Below are positions 27,494 through 35,416 of a DNA stretch of 64,000 nt, in pieces (positions within the stretch are counted from its first letter, which is position 1; each line of letters starts with the position of its first letter). The position numbers were made by a program, and so were the translations under genes. The notes under the pieces are model-generated. The model was not told the DNA's origin. It saw only the letters and a program-made list of their open reading frames with translations, and searched no databases. Origin of the DNA: PALSA-911 sp963743035 (lineage in GTDB: Bacteria; Pseudomonadota; Alphaproteobacteria; Acetobacterales; Acetobacteraceae); contig CAVUOB010000004.1 in assembly GCA_963743035.1 (NCBI GenBank), positions 186,001 to 250,000 of the forward strand, read 5' to 3'.

Positions 27494-28287
27494 GCCGGGG
27501 CGCGTAGGCTGGTGCCGGCGAGACGTGCGCGAATGCGCTGGGCCCTCTCATGGATGTCTGCGCCCATGCGGGAGGCGTCGGCGGCCGAGCATTGGGCCGT
27601 CAGCGTCACCGCGGAAATCGCGAGGGAGGGCCGGCCCGCCGGATCAAGGACCGCGCTGGAAATGGTCGTGATGCCTCGGACGAAATGGTCCCGGTCGACC
27701 GCATACCCGACCCGCTTCGCCTCCTCCACCTCGTCCAGAAACTGTTCGAAGGGAACGAGGCTGTCACTGCGCAACGACGCATACATCGACCGCAATTCGT
27801 CCGGCGAGAAATCAGCATGTGCCGCCATGCATCGGCCAAGCGCGCCAACAAGGATCGGCAGCCGTTGGCCAACCCGCATGTGAATCTGCACGACGGATCC
27901 AGCCTGCGACAGGTCTACCAGCAGGACCCTCGACCGGCTGACGCGAAGCCACAGCGTCGTTGTGACGCTCCAACGGGTGGTCAACTGTTCGAGCTCGGGA
28001 TGAACGATCCGCAGGTAACCGACCTGGTCGAGCGCGCCACTGGCGAGTTCCACCAACCCGGGTCCAAGCATGTATGCCTTGCTGCCCGGATCGAAACTGA
28101 CCACCCCTTCCCCGGCGAGCGTCCGAAGGATGTTGAAGCAGGTGCTGCCATTGAGTTGCAGATCGCGAGCGATGCGAAGATTGGAGACCGGCGCCGGTTG
28201 GGCCGCGAGGTAGCGCAGTATGGCTACGGCGTTCACCACGGCACCCACCTGCTTGCCAGCGGCAGACCCTGAATTCTGGTCGTTCAT
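27490..28287 (-). CDS. IclR-family transcriptional regulator
   Basis: A 265-residue IclR-type regulator. The winged helix-turn-helix is at about 15-75 (VGAVVNAVAILRYLAAQ, then NLRIARDLQLNGSTCFNILRTL), followed by the effector domain (about 90-255) with the HVRVGQRLPI-like segment IHMRVGQRLPILVGALGRCMAAH and the VGYAVDRDHFVRGI region. It is transcribed in the same direction as the catabolic/Liv operon that follows and is the obvious local controller. Two palindromes directly upstream of its ATG suggest autoregulation. Its stop codon lies in repeat copy B. Confidence 0.92.
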   Translation of the reverse strand: MNDQNSGSAAGKQVGAVVNAVAILRYLAAQPAPVSNLRIARDLQLNGSTCFNILRTLAGEGVVSFDPGSKAYMLGPGLVELASGALDQVGYLRIVHPELEQLTTRWSVTTTLWLRVSRSRVLLVDLSQAGSVVQIHMRVGQRLPILVGALGRCMAAHADFSPDELRSMYASLRSDSLVPFEQFLDEVEEAKRVGYAVDRDHFVRGITTISSAVLDPAGRPSLAISAVTLTAQCSAADASRMGADIHERAQRIRARLAGTSLRAPA

Positions 28288-28292
28288 CCTCG

Positions 28293-28337
28293 CCTCAATT
28301 CTCTATAGAGAATGTTATTCTCGTATACGAATTGAGG
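28293..28337. promoter_or_regulatory. Double palindrome, putative IclR operator
   Basis: Outer 9-bp arms CCTCAATTC and GAATTGAGG enclose two palindromes: TTCTCTATAGAGAA (28299-28312) and one centred on CGTATACG (28322-28329). The two centres are 20 bp apart, about two helical turns, as needed for side-by-side dimers. It lies 6-50 bp upstream of the IclR start, so binding would block that promoter. Confidence 0.65.
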
Positions 28338-28339
28338 TA

Positions 28340-28733
28340 ACTCGGCCGAATGCCGCAGTCAAGCGTTGGCTCGTGCTACGAACGAGACAGCAGAAGCCCG
28401 GCACCGGCGCGGCGGCGAACCTCGGAGCGTCGGAACGATGTGGCGCTTTTGGCAACAAGGGAGCGGAGCGAACGCATCGGCGCCGTCCTGAGGGCAGCTC
28501 GGACTTTGATCGAAAAGGCTATCGTCTCGCCCTCGGAACCGATGGTGATCCGCCCGGGGTGGAGTTGATCGGTCAGCTGACTGCCTTGCTCAAGACCGCA
28601 AGGATCGGATCGCCACCTCTCGCGGAGGGGGCAACCCGAATGATGCGGTGCTTTCTCTGTTCGTCAGTCCGGTAGAGCCATCAGAGGCAGAGCCCTCCCG
28701 GAGGCTGAGGCGGAGCCCCAGCCTTCCTACCCG
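28340..28733. other. Intergenic region, no gene recognised
   Basis: About 390 bp between the IclR control region and the end of the NHL-repeat gene. Short open frames on the plus strand here have no recognisable protein features. An imperfect hairpin (GGCTGAGGC / GCCCCAGCC, loop GGA, one mismatch) at 28703-28723 sits just beyond the NHL-protein stop and may act in its termination. Otherwise I see nothing. Confidence 0.4.
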
Positions 28734-29693
28734 TCAGGCCAGCTTGCGGAACTTGTGCAAACAGCGCGGGCTATCGGGGCGCGGGACGTCGGGGAAGGTT
28801 GTTGGCCAGTTGGTCCAGGACACCTCGCCGACATAGATATCGCCGCGGCCGTCGACGCAGATGCCGTGCGGCGCGGTGAACTCACCGAGGCCCAGCCCCG
28901 GACGATCGGCGCCGATCCAGGCCAGACGCCTGCCGGTATGATCCAGGATCGACACGCGCGCGCCCAGGTTGGGGTACAGCCGGTTCACCGGCATCCCCGG
29001 GCCGAGCTCACCCACGTAGCATAGCGGGCATTTGCCCCGTGTCATGAACAATGCGCAGGGACGGTGCAGGCTGTTCCACTGCGTTTCGTATTTGCCGTTG
29101 GAATCGAACACCTGGATGCGGTGGTTCTCCCGGTCCGCGACATACACCCAGCCATCGTCATCGCAGACGATGTTGTGCACCAGGTTGAACTCGCCCGGCC
29201 CGGTGCCGGATGTGCCCCAGCTCTTCAACAGCCGCCCCTTCGGGTCGTATTTGTGCACGCAGGCGTTGCCGTAGCCGTCCGAGACGAAGATGTCCCCGTT
29301 CGGCGCCATCGCCGTATGGGTGCAGCGATGGAACGGCTGTCCGCTCATGAACGGGGCCGGCTTGCCCGGCGTGCCCAGCGTCAGCAGGATCTTGCCGTCC
29401 AACGTGCACTGGCGAACCGTGTGGTCGCCGTCATCGGTCAGCCAGATCGTATCGTCCGGCGCCATGAAGATGCCATGCGCGCGCGGGAACACGCCTTCGC
29501 CCCAGGATTTCAGGAAATTGCCGTCCTTGTCGAACACGATCATCGGGTGTTCGCCGCGATTGAAGACATAGACGTTGTCATTCTTGTCGGTGCCGACCGC
29601 GCCGATTTCCTTGAACGACCACCCCGCGGGCAGCTTGCCCCAGTTCTCGACGCATTCGTACCGATAGTCGCCGCTGCCGACGATCTTTGTCAT
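28734..29693 (-). CDS. NHL-repeat (beta-propeller) protein
   Basis: A 319-residue protein built of NHL repeats: segments such as GAVGTDKNDNVYVFNRGEHP, FPRAHGIFMAPDDTIWLTD, THTAMAPNGDIFVSDGYGN, HNIVCDDDGWVYVADRENHR and PHGICVDGRGDIYVGEVSW repeat at roughly 50-residue spacing, enough for a six-bladed propeller. It resembles peptidylglycine alpha-amidating lyase-like domains, but no function is proven for bacterial members. The ATG at 29693 gives a clean N-terminus without signal peptide; the frame upstream is non-coding. It is divergent from the FAH/ligase/hydratase operon and belongs to that catabolic neighbourhood by position only. Confidence 0.8.
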   Translation of the reverse strand: MTKIVGSGDYRYECVENWGKLPAGWSFKEIGAVGTDKNDNVYVFNRGEHPMIVFDKDGNFLKSWGEGVFPRAHGIFMAPDDTIWLTDDGDHTVRQCTLDGKILLTLGTPGKPAPFMSGQPFHRCTHTAMAPNGDIFVSDGYGNACVHKYDPKGRLLKSWGTSGTGPGEFNLVHNIVCDDDGWVYVADRENHRIQVFDSNGKYETQWNSLHRPCALFMTRGKCPLCYVGELGPGMPVNRLYPNLGARVSILDHTGRRLAWIGADRPGLGLGEFTAPHGICVDGRGDIYVGEVSWTNWPTTFPDVPRPDSPRCLHKFRKLA

Positions 29694-29838
29694 GCTCGTT
29701 TCCCCCTTCGTGCCCGCGGTCGGGTCTCTACCGGGCAGCTTGTCACGGCTGGGGCCTACGGACCAGAGACCCGCCCCCACCTTGCCCTGATGCGCCGCTC
29801 AACGCACCATGCGCCGCCATCAATCGAGGATACCTGCC

Positions 29839-30672
29839 ATGAAGCTCATCTCCTTCCGCCGCCCCGACGGCTCCGCCAGCTGGGGCATCCTGAAGGAAGC
29901 GGGCGTGGTGGACATGGGCGGCGCCGCACCCAGTTTGCGCGACGCTCTTTGGGCCATCCACTCCCTCGGCGACTATGCTGCCGGCCACCCCAGCTTTCAG
30001 CTCGACGACGTGACGCTGCTGCCGCCGATCCCGAATCCGGACAAGATCCTCTGCATCGGGCTGAACTACATGAGCCACATCCTCGAAGGCGGGCGGGAGC
30101 CGCCGAAGAGGCCGATCATCTTCACCCGCTTCGCCAACACCCAGGTTGCCCACGGCGCCCCGATCATCCGCCCGAACGCCTCCGAGACGCTGGACTTCGA
30201 GGGCGAGCTGGCGGTGATCATCGGCCGCCGCTGCCGCCACGTGCCGAAGGACCAGGCGATGGACGTGGTCGCCGGCTACAGCTGCTACAATGACGGCTCG
30301 ATCCGCGAATGGCAGCGCCATTCCACCCAGTTCACGCCGGGCAAGAATTTCTTCGCCACCGGCGGCTTCGGCCCCTGGATCGTCACGCCCGAGGAAGCCG
30401 GCGACATCACCCAGCAGACCCTGCTCACCCGCCTCAATGGCCAGGAGATGCAGCGCGCCACCATCGACGACCTCTGCTTCGACATCCCCACGCTGATCGA
30501 ATACTGCTCCACCTTCACCCAGCTCGAACCCGGCGACGTCATCGTCACCGGCACCACTGGGGGCGTCGGCGCCTACCGCACCCCACCGGTCTGGATGAAG
30601 CCCGGCGATGTGGTGGAGGTGGAAATCTCCGGCGTCGGCATCCTGCGCAACCCGGTGGCGGCCGAAGCCTGA
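29839..30672 (+). CDS. Fumarylacetoacetate hydrolase-family protein
   Basis: A 277-residue FAH-fold protein. The N-terminal FAH_N-like part is followed by the catalytic domain with ILCIGLNYMSHILEGG (about 67-82), the metal-binding Glu residues in ETLDFEGELAVIIG, and GDVIVTGTTGGVGAYRTPP near the C-terminus. Members cleave or decarboxylate beta-diketo or oxo acids, hydrate 2-oxopentenoates or act as oxaloacetate tautomerases; which applies here cannot be told. The ATG at 29839 fits the family start MKLISFRRPDG. It overlaps the next gene by one base (TGATG), forming a tight three-gene operon. Confidence 0.88.
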   Translation: MKLISFRRPDGSASWGILKEAGVVDMGGAAPSLRDALWAIHSLGDYAAGHPSFQLDDVTLLPPIPNPDKILCIGLNYMSHILEGGREPPKRPIIFTRFANTQVAHGAPIIRPNASETLDFEGELAVIIGRRCRHVPKDQAMDVVAGYSCYNDGSIREWQRHSTQFTPGKNFFATGGFGPWIVTPEEAGDITQQTLLTRLNGQEMQRATIDDLCFDIPTLIEYCSTFTQLEPGDVIVTGTTGGVGAYRTPPVWMKPGDVVEVEISGVGILRNPVAAEA

Positions 30673-32201
30673 TGCTTCAGACCATCCCCTGGGCGAAAGA
30701 CCTCGCCGCCATCGCCAATGAGTTTTCCGACCGCGTCGCCGTAACCGACGGCACCGGCACCCTCACCTTCCGCGAGCTCGCAGACCGGGCCGCGCGCGTG
30801 GCGCATCTGCTGCACGCGCGCGGCCTGCGCCCCGGCGATCCTGTCGCCACCTCGCTGCGCAACTCCATCCCCGCGGTCTGGGCCACCACCGGCCTGCGCA
30901 TCGCCGGTGCCGGCGACACGCCGCTCAACGCCTCCATGAGCGATGCCGAGCGCGAATACTCGATCGGCCTTTCCGGTACCAGAATGGTCGTGACCACGCG
31001 GGCGCAGGCGGCCGGCTTCGAAAAGCTCGGCTGCGACGTGATCGCCATCGAGGACGTGCCGAATGATCCTAGCGACCTCGTGAGCCTGCCCAACGTCCCC
31101 GCCGAGGCGCCCGGCCGGATCAGCTTCACTTCCGGCACCACCGGCAAGCCGAAGGCCATCGTCACCACGCATGGCGCGCGCTGGATCGCCAATCTGCTGC
31201 AGCGCGCCAGCTTCGCCCAGATGCCCCAGCCCGGGGATCGCGTGCTGCTGATGACCCCGTTCGTGCACGGCGCCGGCATCCTGACCCAGGCGTTCAACGA
31301 CCGCGGCGCCACCGCGGTGCTGCTGGACGGCGTGGACCTGGCCAAGGTCCTGCCCATTCTCGACAGCGGCGAAATCACCTACATGTTCGCCCCGCCCACG
31401 GTGCTGGCGAAGATCCTCTCGGCCTACGAAGGCAAGCGCGTCGAGGGCATCCGCACCATCTTCTGCGGCACCGCGCCGCTGCTGCCCTCACTGTATCACA
31501 AGGCCCGTGCCGTGTTCGGCCCGGTGATCCGCATCACCTACGGCAAGTCCGAGATCACCAACCCGATCGCCACGCTCTCGCCATCGGAAACCGATGCCTA
31601 TTACATGGGAAAGATCGACGGCGACGGCGTCTGCGTCGGCTTCCCCGGGACCGGCGTGGAGATCGAGATCCGCGACGAGGACAACACGCTCCTCCCGTCC
31701 GGCTCCATCGGCGAAGTGCATCTGCGCGGCCGCCACATGTCCTCCGGCCATTTCGACCAGACCGGCTTCATCCCCCTGCCCCCGGACGGCTTCCACGCCA
31801 CCGGCGATTTCGGCCGCATCGACGCGCGCGGCCGCCTGCATTTGGTCGGCCGTGTCGCCGACGTGATCAAGTCCGGCGGCTACAAGATCCATCCCGACGA
31901 GATCGAGCGGGCGCTGTCCGGCACCGCCGGCACCGGCGCCGTCTCCATCGTCACGCTGCCCTCGGAATACTGGGGCGAGGTCATCGTCGCCGTCGCCGAG
32001 ACCGACGACCCCGCCTGGCCCGACCGCGCCAAAGCCTCGCTGGCGGAATTGGCCCGCCACAAGCACCCCCGCGCCTTCCTGATGTTCCCCGAACTTCTGC
32101 GCAACGCCCAGGGCAAGATCATGCGCCGGCTGATCCGCGAGAAGGTGCTGGAGGCCTACACGCTGAAGGACGGCCCCTACCCCACGCTGGAGCCGCGCTG
32201 A
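30672..32201 (+). CDS. Acyl-CoA synthetase (AMP-forming)
   Basis: A 509-residue ANL-family acid-CoA ligase. SFTSGTTGKPKAIVTTHGAR is the phosphate-binding motif, ITYGKSEITNP the adenine region, HATGDFGRIDARGRLHLVGR the hinge, GYKIHPDEIE the beta-hairpin contacting the hinge, and NAQGKIMRRLIREK carries the catalytic Lys. Both start and stop are locked by one-base overlaps with the FAH-type and hydratase genes, so the open frame extending far upstream is a shadow. Likely activates a carboxylic acid for degradation by the next gene product; distinct from the ligase at 16982. Confidence 0.9.
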   Translation: MLQTIPWAKDLAAIANEFSDRVAVTDGTGTLTFRELADRAARVAHLLHARGLRPGDPVATSLRNSIPAVWATTGLRIAGAGDTPLNASMSDAEREYSIGLSGTRMVVTTRAQAAGFEKLGCDVIAIEDVPNDPSDLVSLPNVPAEAPGRISFTSGTTGKPKAIVTTHGARWIANLLQRASFAQMPQPGDRVLLMTPFVHGAGILTQAFNDRGATAVLLDGVDLAKVLPILDSGEITYMFAPPTVLAKILSAYEGKRVEGIRTIFCGTAPLLPSLYHKARAVFGPVIRITYGKSEITNPIATLSPSETDAYYMGKIDGDGVCVGFPGTGVEIEIRDEDNTLLPSGSIGEVHLRGRHMSSGHFDQTGFIPLPPDGFHATGDFGRIDARGRLHLVGRVADVIKSGGYKIHPDEIERALSGTAGTGAVSIVTLPSEYWGEVIVAVAETDDPAWPDRAKASLAELARHKHPRAFLMFPELLRNAQGKIMRRLIREKVLEAYTLKDGPYPTLEPR

Positions 32202-32995
32202 TGGAACATTCATACGAAACCATCCTGGCCGAAACGATCGACCAGCACACCCTGCTGGTGACGATGAACCGCCCGGAAGTGGGCAACGCCAAGAACACCC
32301 AGATGGGCATCGACATGCTCGACCTCTGGACCCGGCTGATCGCCCATCCCGGGGACATCCGCTGCGTGGTGCTGACCGGCGCCGGAGACCGCATCTTCTC
32401 CGCCGGCGGCGATCTGAAGGCCCGCAAGGGCATGACCGACGAGCAATGGCAGCACCAGCACGAGATTTTTGAGCGCGGCCGCGACGCGCTGCTGGACCTG
32501 CCGATGCCCATCATCGCCGCGGTGAACGGCCACGCCTATGGCGGCGGCACGGAGGCGGTGCTGGCCTGCGACTTCGCCTACGCCGTCAACACCGCCCGCT
32601 TCGCACTGACCGAGGTAACCGTCGGCATCATGCCCGGCGGCGGCGGCACCCAGCTCGCCCCGCGCGCCATGGGCACCCGCCGCGCCATGGAATTCATCTG
32701 CACCGGCACCCCGATCAGCGCCGAGCAGGCGCTGGAATGGGGCGTTCTGAACAAGATTTGTCCGGTCGGCGAACTGATGGAGGGTGTTCTCGCCACCGCC
32801 AGAAAGATCGCCGCCAATGCCCCGCTGTCGATCCGCCAGGCGAAGAAATCCATCCGTACGGGAAGCCAGATGGATTTGAAGAACGGGCTGCTGTTCGAGA
32901 TCGAGGCTTATAATAGGCTGGTGGTTACGGAGGATCGGCGCGAGGGGGTGTTGGCTTATAATGAGAAGCGGAAGCCGGTTTGGAAAGGGAGGTAG
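32201..32995 (+). CDS. Enoyl-CoA hydratase/isomerase family protein
   Basis: A 264-residue crotonase-fold enzyme: oxyanion segments FSAGGDLKARKG (about 66-77) and NGHAYGGGTEAVLACD (about 108-123), then LTEVTVGIMPGGGGTQL with the usual Gly-rich helix. It is the last gene of the FAH-ligase-hydratase operon and overlaps the ligase stop by one base. The last codons show a drift to A+T-rich wobble, just where the low-GC islet begins. Role: hydration or isomerisation of the CoA thioester made by the ligase (inference). Confidence 0.9.
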   Translation: MEHSYETILAETIDQHTLLVTMNRPEVGNAKNTQMGIDMLDLWTRLIAHPGDIRCVVLTGAGDRIFSAGGDLKARKGMTDEQWQHQHEIFERGRDALLDLPMPIIAAVNGHAYGGGTEAVLACDFAYAVNTARFALTEVTVGIMPGGGGTQLAPRAMGTRRAMEFICTGTPISAEQALEWGVLNKICPVGELMEGVLATARKIAANAPLSIRQAKKSIRTGSQMDLKNGLLFEIEAYNRLVVTEDRREGVLAYNEKRKPVWKGR

Positions 32996-33015
32996 GCTAC
33001 GTTCCCATCAGCACC

Positions 33016-33063
33016 CCGAAGAAGCAACCCAGCGGCTACCTCCGGCAGCTCTATTTGGGGTCA
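33016..33063 (+). pseudogene. Possible amidohydrolase gene remnant
   Basis: Read in frame this segment gives PKKQPSGYLRQLYLGS, which resembles KKKPTEYLRQLYFNS in the amidohydrolase gene 2.1 kb downstream; 14 bases (33043-33056 and 35165-35178) are identical. It has no start and stops soon after. It may be a fragment left by duplication or insertion between two amidohydrolase-like copies. Short, so chance similarity is possible. Confidence 0.35.
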
Positions 33064-33180
33064 CCAAACGGTTTGTTCAAAATCGTACGTTAAGCTCCAG
33101 AGAGCGGGAAAACGTGACCCGTTTCGCGAACCCCAAAGTTGAGTCCCTTCGAACTCAGTGGGTGCCGTCAGCGCACAAGA

Positions 33181-33916
33181 TCACGCATCTTGTGGAACAC
33201 GGACCTGTTCTCGAATGAATTTGTGCAGGCCCTCCGATGCAGCGAACCGGCTTGGGTGCGGTACGCCAAGCACTCCGACAGAATGGCGACTTCCATTCCC
33301 AAGATCGAGTTCTGCGTGAAAATATCTTCCGTCCCGGAAGCTACCTCCAACCACGCATGGCTGTGCCTCTGCTACGCCCGCTTTGCTCATGAGCAGCGCG
33401 AACGAGCTTCGCCGGAACTCCGAGACCAAGGCAGATTATCCAGCGCGGCCTGACAATGTTGAGAAATGCCTGATGTCCTGGCCAGCATCGCTTCCACCAT
33501 TCACTTTCACCTTCGTTTGGCAACGAGTTAGCATCCTTGCTCCTTGCGAATATGGCATTGGCGGAGAAGATGGACTCTGGTGCAACCCCAAGATCATCCG
33601 TAGCAATTGCACAGACACGCCTCTGATGGGGCTCCTGCCTATCGTCTTTTAGTCGTTTCGTTGTAATATCTATGCAATCACATTTCTCTTTTTTTGCATG
33701 GCGCCAACAATCATTCGCGTAAGCATTGATTTCAGGACTGCGCCGCTCAATGATTGAGCTGTCGCTATCACACGGTTTGCCGCCTGGATTGTACCCCATG
33801 TAGTAATAAGGTCCGGCTCGGAGTGTGCTCCAGCCCGAGTAGAGAACTGTGCCCGAACAGTTGGCATAGCCGCGCAAATTATCCCTGAGCAGAGATTCCA
33901 AATCGGTTGGACTCAT
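33181..33916 (-). pseudogene. Uracil-DNA glycosylase-like protein, frameshifted
   Basis: An A+T-richer gene unlike its neighbours in composition. From the ATG at 33916, the N-terminal frame contains YYYMGYNPGG (the GxNPG-type motif 1 of the UDG superfamily) and, further on, FLNIVRPRWIICLGLG, a typical core strand. This frame stops at 33341, but a second frame carries on with GSFRDGRYFHAELDLGNGSR and VPHPSRFAASEGLHKF, the latter giving the HPS motif 2 expected at the C-terminus. The frame break (+1) is at about 33355-33400. The joined product would be about 245 residues. The family call rests on motifs only; low GC and the surrounding repeat suggest horizontal acquisition followed by decay. 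Confidence 0.5.
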
Positions 33917-33991
33917 GATTTTTCCAATGAAATGGTCAAAACTCGAAGCGAATTTATAGCCTCACAATTTTTTGATGTCAATAATAGCAAG

Positions 33992-34075
33992 TGTAGCCGA
34001 GATGAAGCGCAGCGTCGATCCGGGACCGTAGAGCCACCAGAGCCCCGCATTGCGCTATGCTTCATGCGGGCTACA
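33992..34075. repeat. 84-bp imperfect palindromic repeat (REP/MITE-like)
   Basis: Ends TGTAGCCGAGATGAAGCGCA and, as the reverse complement of the other end, TGTAGCCCGCATGAAGCATA match closely, with GC-rich inner sequence rich in CCACCAGAGCC. This layout is typical of short palindromic intergenic elements in proteobacteria. It sits in the 378-bp gap between the broken UDG-like gene and the amidohydrolase; the remainder of that gap is A+T-rich and shows no gene. Confidence 0.65.
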
Positions 34076-34294
34076 CCTCGCGATGGCGCCCTCACCAATC
34101 CGTCGACGGACAAGAGCCGCTATCGCGCCGCTCTAATGGCGGTTGCCATCGAACCAAACTCCAAAATTCGGTTGATAGGGTTTTGCGCAATGCAGCAACA
34201 AATCCCGCTGGCGCCTCCCAACAAAACCCGCCAGCCTTCCCCACTGAAAAAGGACCCTCCCAACAGGGACCGCAAGCCAAGGGGGAAAAGTCCA

Positions 34295-35383
34295 ATGCCC
34301 ACCCGCCGAAACTTCCTCAGGGCCACCGCCGCCACCGGCATCGCCTTCTGCTCCTGCGGCCTGCTGGATGCCGCGCACGCGGCCCAGCCCGGCCCACCCC
34401 GCCTGCCGGTCACCGTCAACGGCAAGCGGGTGAAGACGATCGACGTCCATTCCCACTGCCTGTTCCGCGAAACCATCGCCCTCATCGGCGGCGATACCGC
34501 CCCCTTCCTGCCGCCCATTCTCGGCGCCGAGGACGCCTTCCTGGAAGTCGACAAGCGCCTCAAGGCCATGGACGCCCAGGCCGTCGACATGGAGGTGCTG
34601 TCGGTCAACCCCTTCTGGTACGGCAGGGACCGCGACCTCGCAGCGCAAATCGTCAAGATCCATAACGAGGAACTGGCCAAACTCTGTGCCGCCCATCCGG
34701 ACCGCTTCGCCGCCTTCGCCTCGCTCACCTTGCAGGTACCGGACCTCGCGGTGCAGGAGTTGGAGACCGCGGTCCGCAAGCAGGGCCTGAAGGGGGCCGC
34801 GATCGGCGACAGCGTCGCCGGGCTGGAATTCTCCGATCCCAAATTCGACCCGGTCTGGGCCAAGGCCGAGGAACTCGGCGTGCCCCTGTTCATCCATCCC
34901 CAGGGCATTCCGGAATTGTCCAAGCGCCTGGCCGGCAACGGCGTGCTGTGGAACACCATCGCCAACCCGCTCGGCACCACGATCGCGCTGTCGCATCTGA
35001 TCTTCCAGGGCACGCTGGACCGCTACCCCGGCCTCAAATTCATCGGCGCGCATGGCGGCGGCTATCTGCCCAGCTACGCGGACCGCTCGGACCACGCCTG
35101 CCTCGTCGCGCCGGCCGGCTGCGATCCCAGCATCAAGCTGAAGAAAAAGCCCACCGAATACCTTCGGCAGCTCTATTTCAATTCGCTGGTGTTCACCCCG
35201 GAAGCCATCCGCCATTTGGCGGCCCAGGTCGGCGCCAGCCAGATCGTCATGGGCAGCGACTACCCCTATCGCTGGGAACTGCACCCGGTGGACCAGGTCT
35301 TCGCCTGCACCTCGCTGAACGACCAGCAGAAGGCCGGCATCCTCGGCGCCAACGCGGCCCGTCTGCTGAAGATCAAGACCTGA
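34295..35383 (+). CDS. Tat-exported amidohydrolase (ACMSD-like)
   Basis: A 362-residue amidohydrolase_2-family metal enzyme. The N-terminus is a Tat signal: PTRRNFLRATAATG with the twin Arg at 4-5, a hydrophobic stretch, and AHAAQ cleavage near residue 30. The mature part begins the TIM barrel with the metal-binding HxH in TIDVHSHCLF, followed by PLFIHPQG, FIGAHGGGYLPSY and the metal Asp in VMGSDYPYRWE. Relatives decarboxylate or hydrolyse aromatic-derived acids such as ACMS or gamma-resorcylate. The ATG at 34295 has GGGGGAAAAG upstream; an extended frame upstream crosses a repeat and is rejected. Export to the periplasm is notable for this family. Confidence 0.87.
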   Translation: MPTRRNFLRATAATGIAFCSCGLLDAAHAAQPGPPRLPVTVNGKRVKTIDVHSHCLFRETIALIGGDTAPFLPPILGAEDAFLEVDKRLKAMDAQAVDMEVLSVNPFWYGRDRDLAAQIVKIHNEELAKLCAAHPDRFAAFASLTLQVPDLAVQELETAVRKQGLKGAAIGDSVAGLEFSDPKFDPVWAKAEELGVPLFIHPQGIPELSKRLAGNGVLWNTIANPLGTTIALSHLIFQGTLDRYPGLKFIGAHGGGYLPSYADRSDHACLVAPAGCDPSIKLKKKPTEYLRQLYFNSLVFTPEAIRHLAAQVGASQIVMGSDYPYRWELHPVDQVFACTSLNDQQKAGILGANAARLLKIKT

Positions 35384-35416
35384 TAGGCCGTTCCGGCTCG
35401 CGCAACCGACCGCGCG

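Noticed and set aside
28350..28675. Short plus-strand open frames between the IclR and NHL genes
   Set aside because: No ribosome site in a convincing position and no recognisable protein features.
33932..34294. Extension of the amidohydrolase frame upstream of 34295
   Set aside because: It crosses the palindromic repeat; the Tat signal peptide starting at 34295 marks the true N-terminus.
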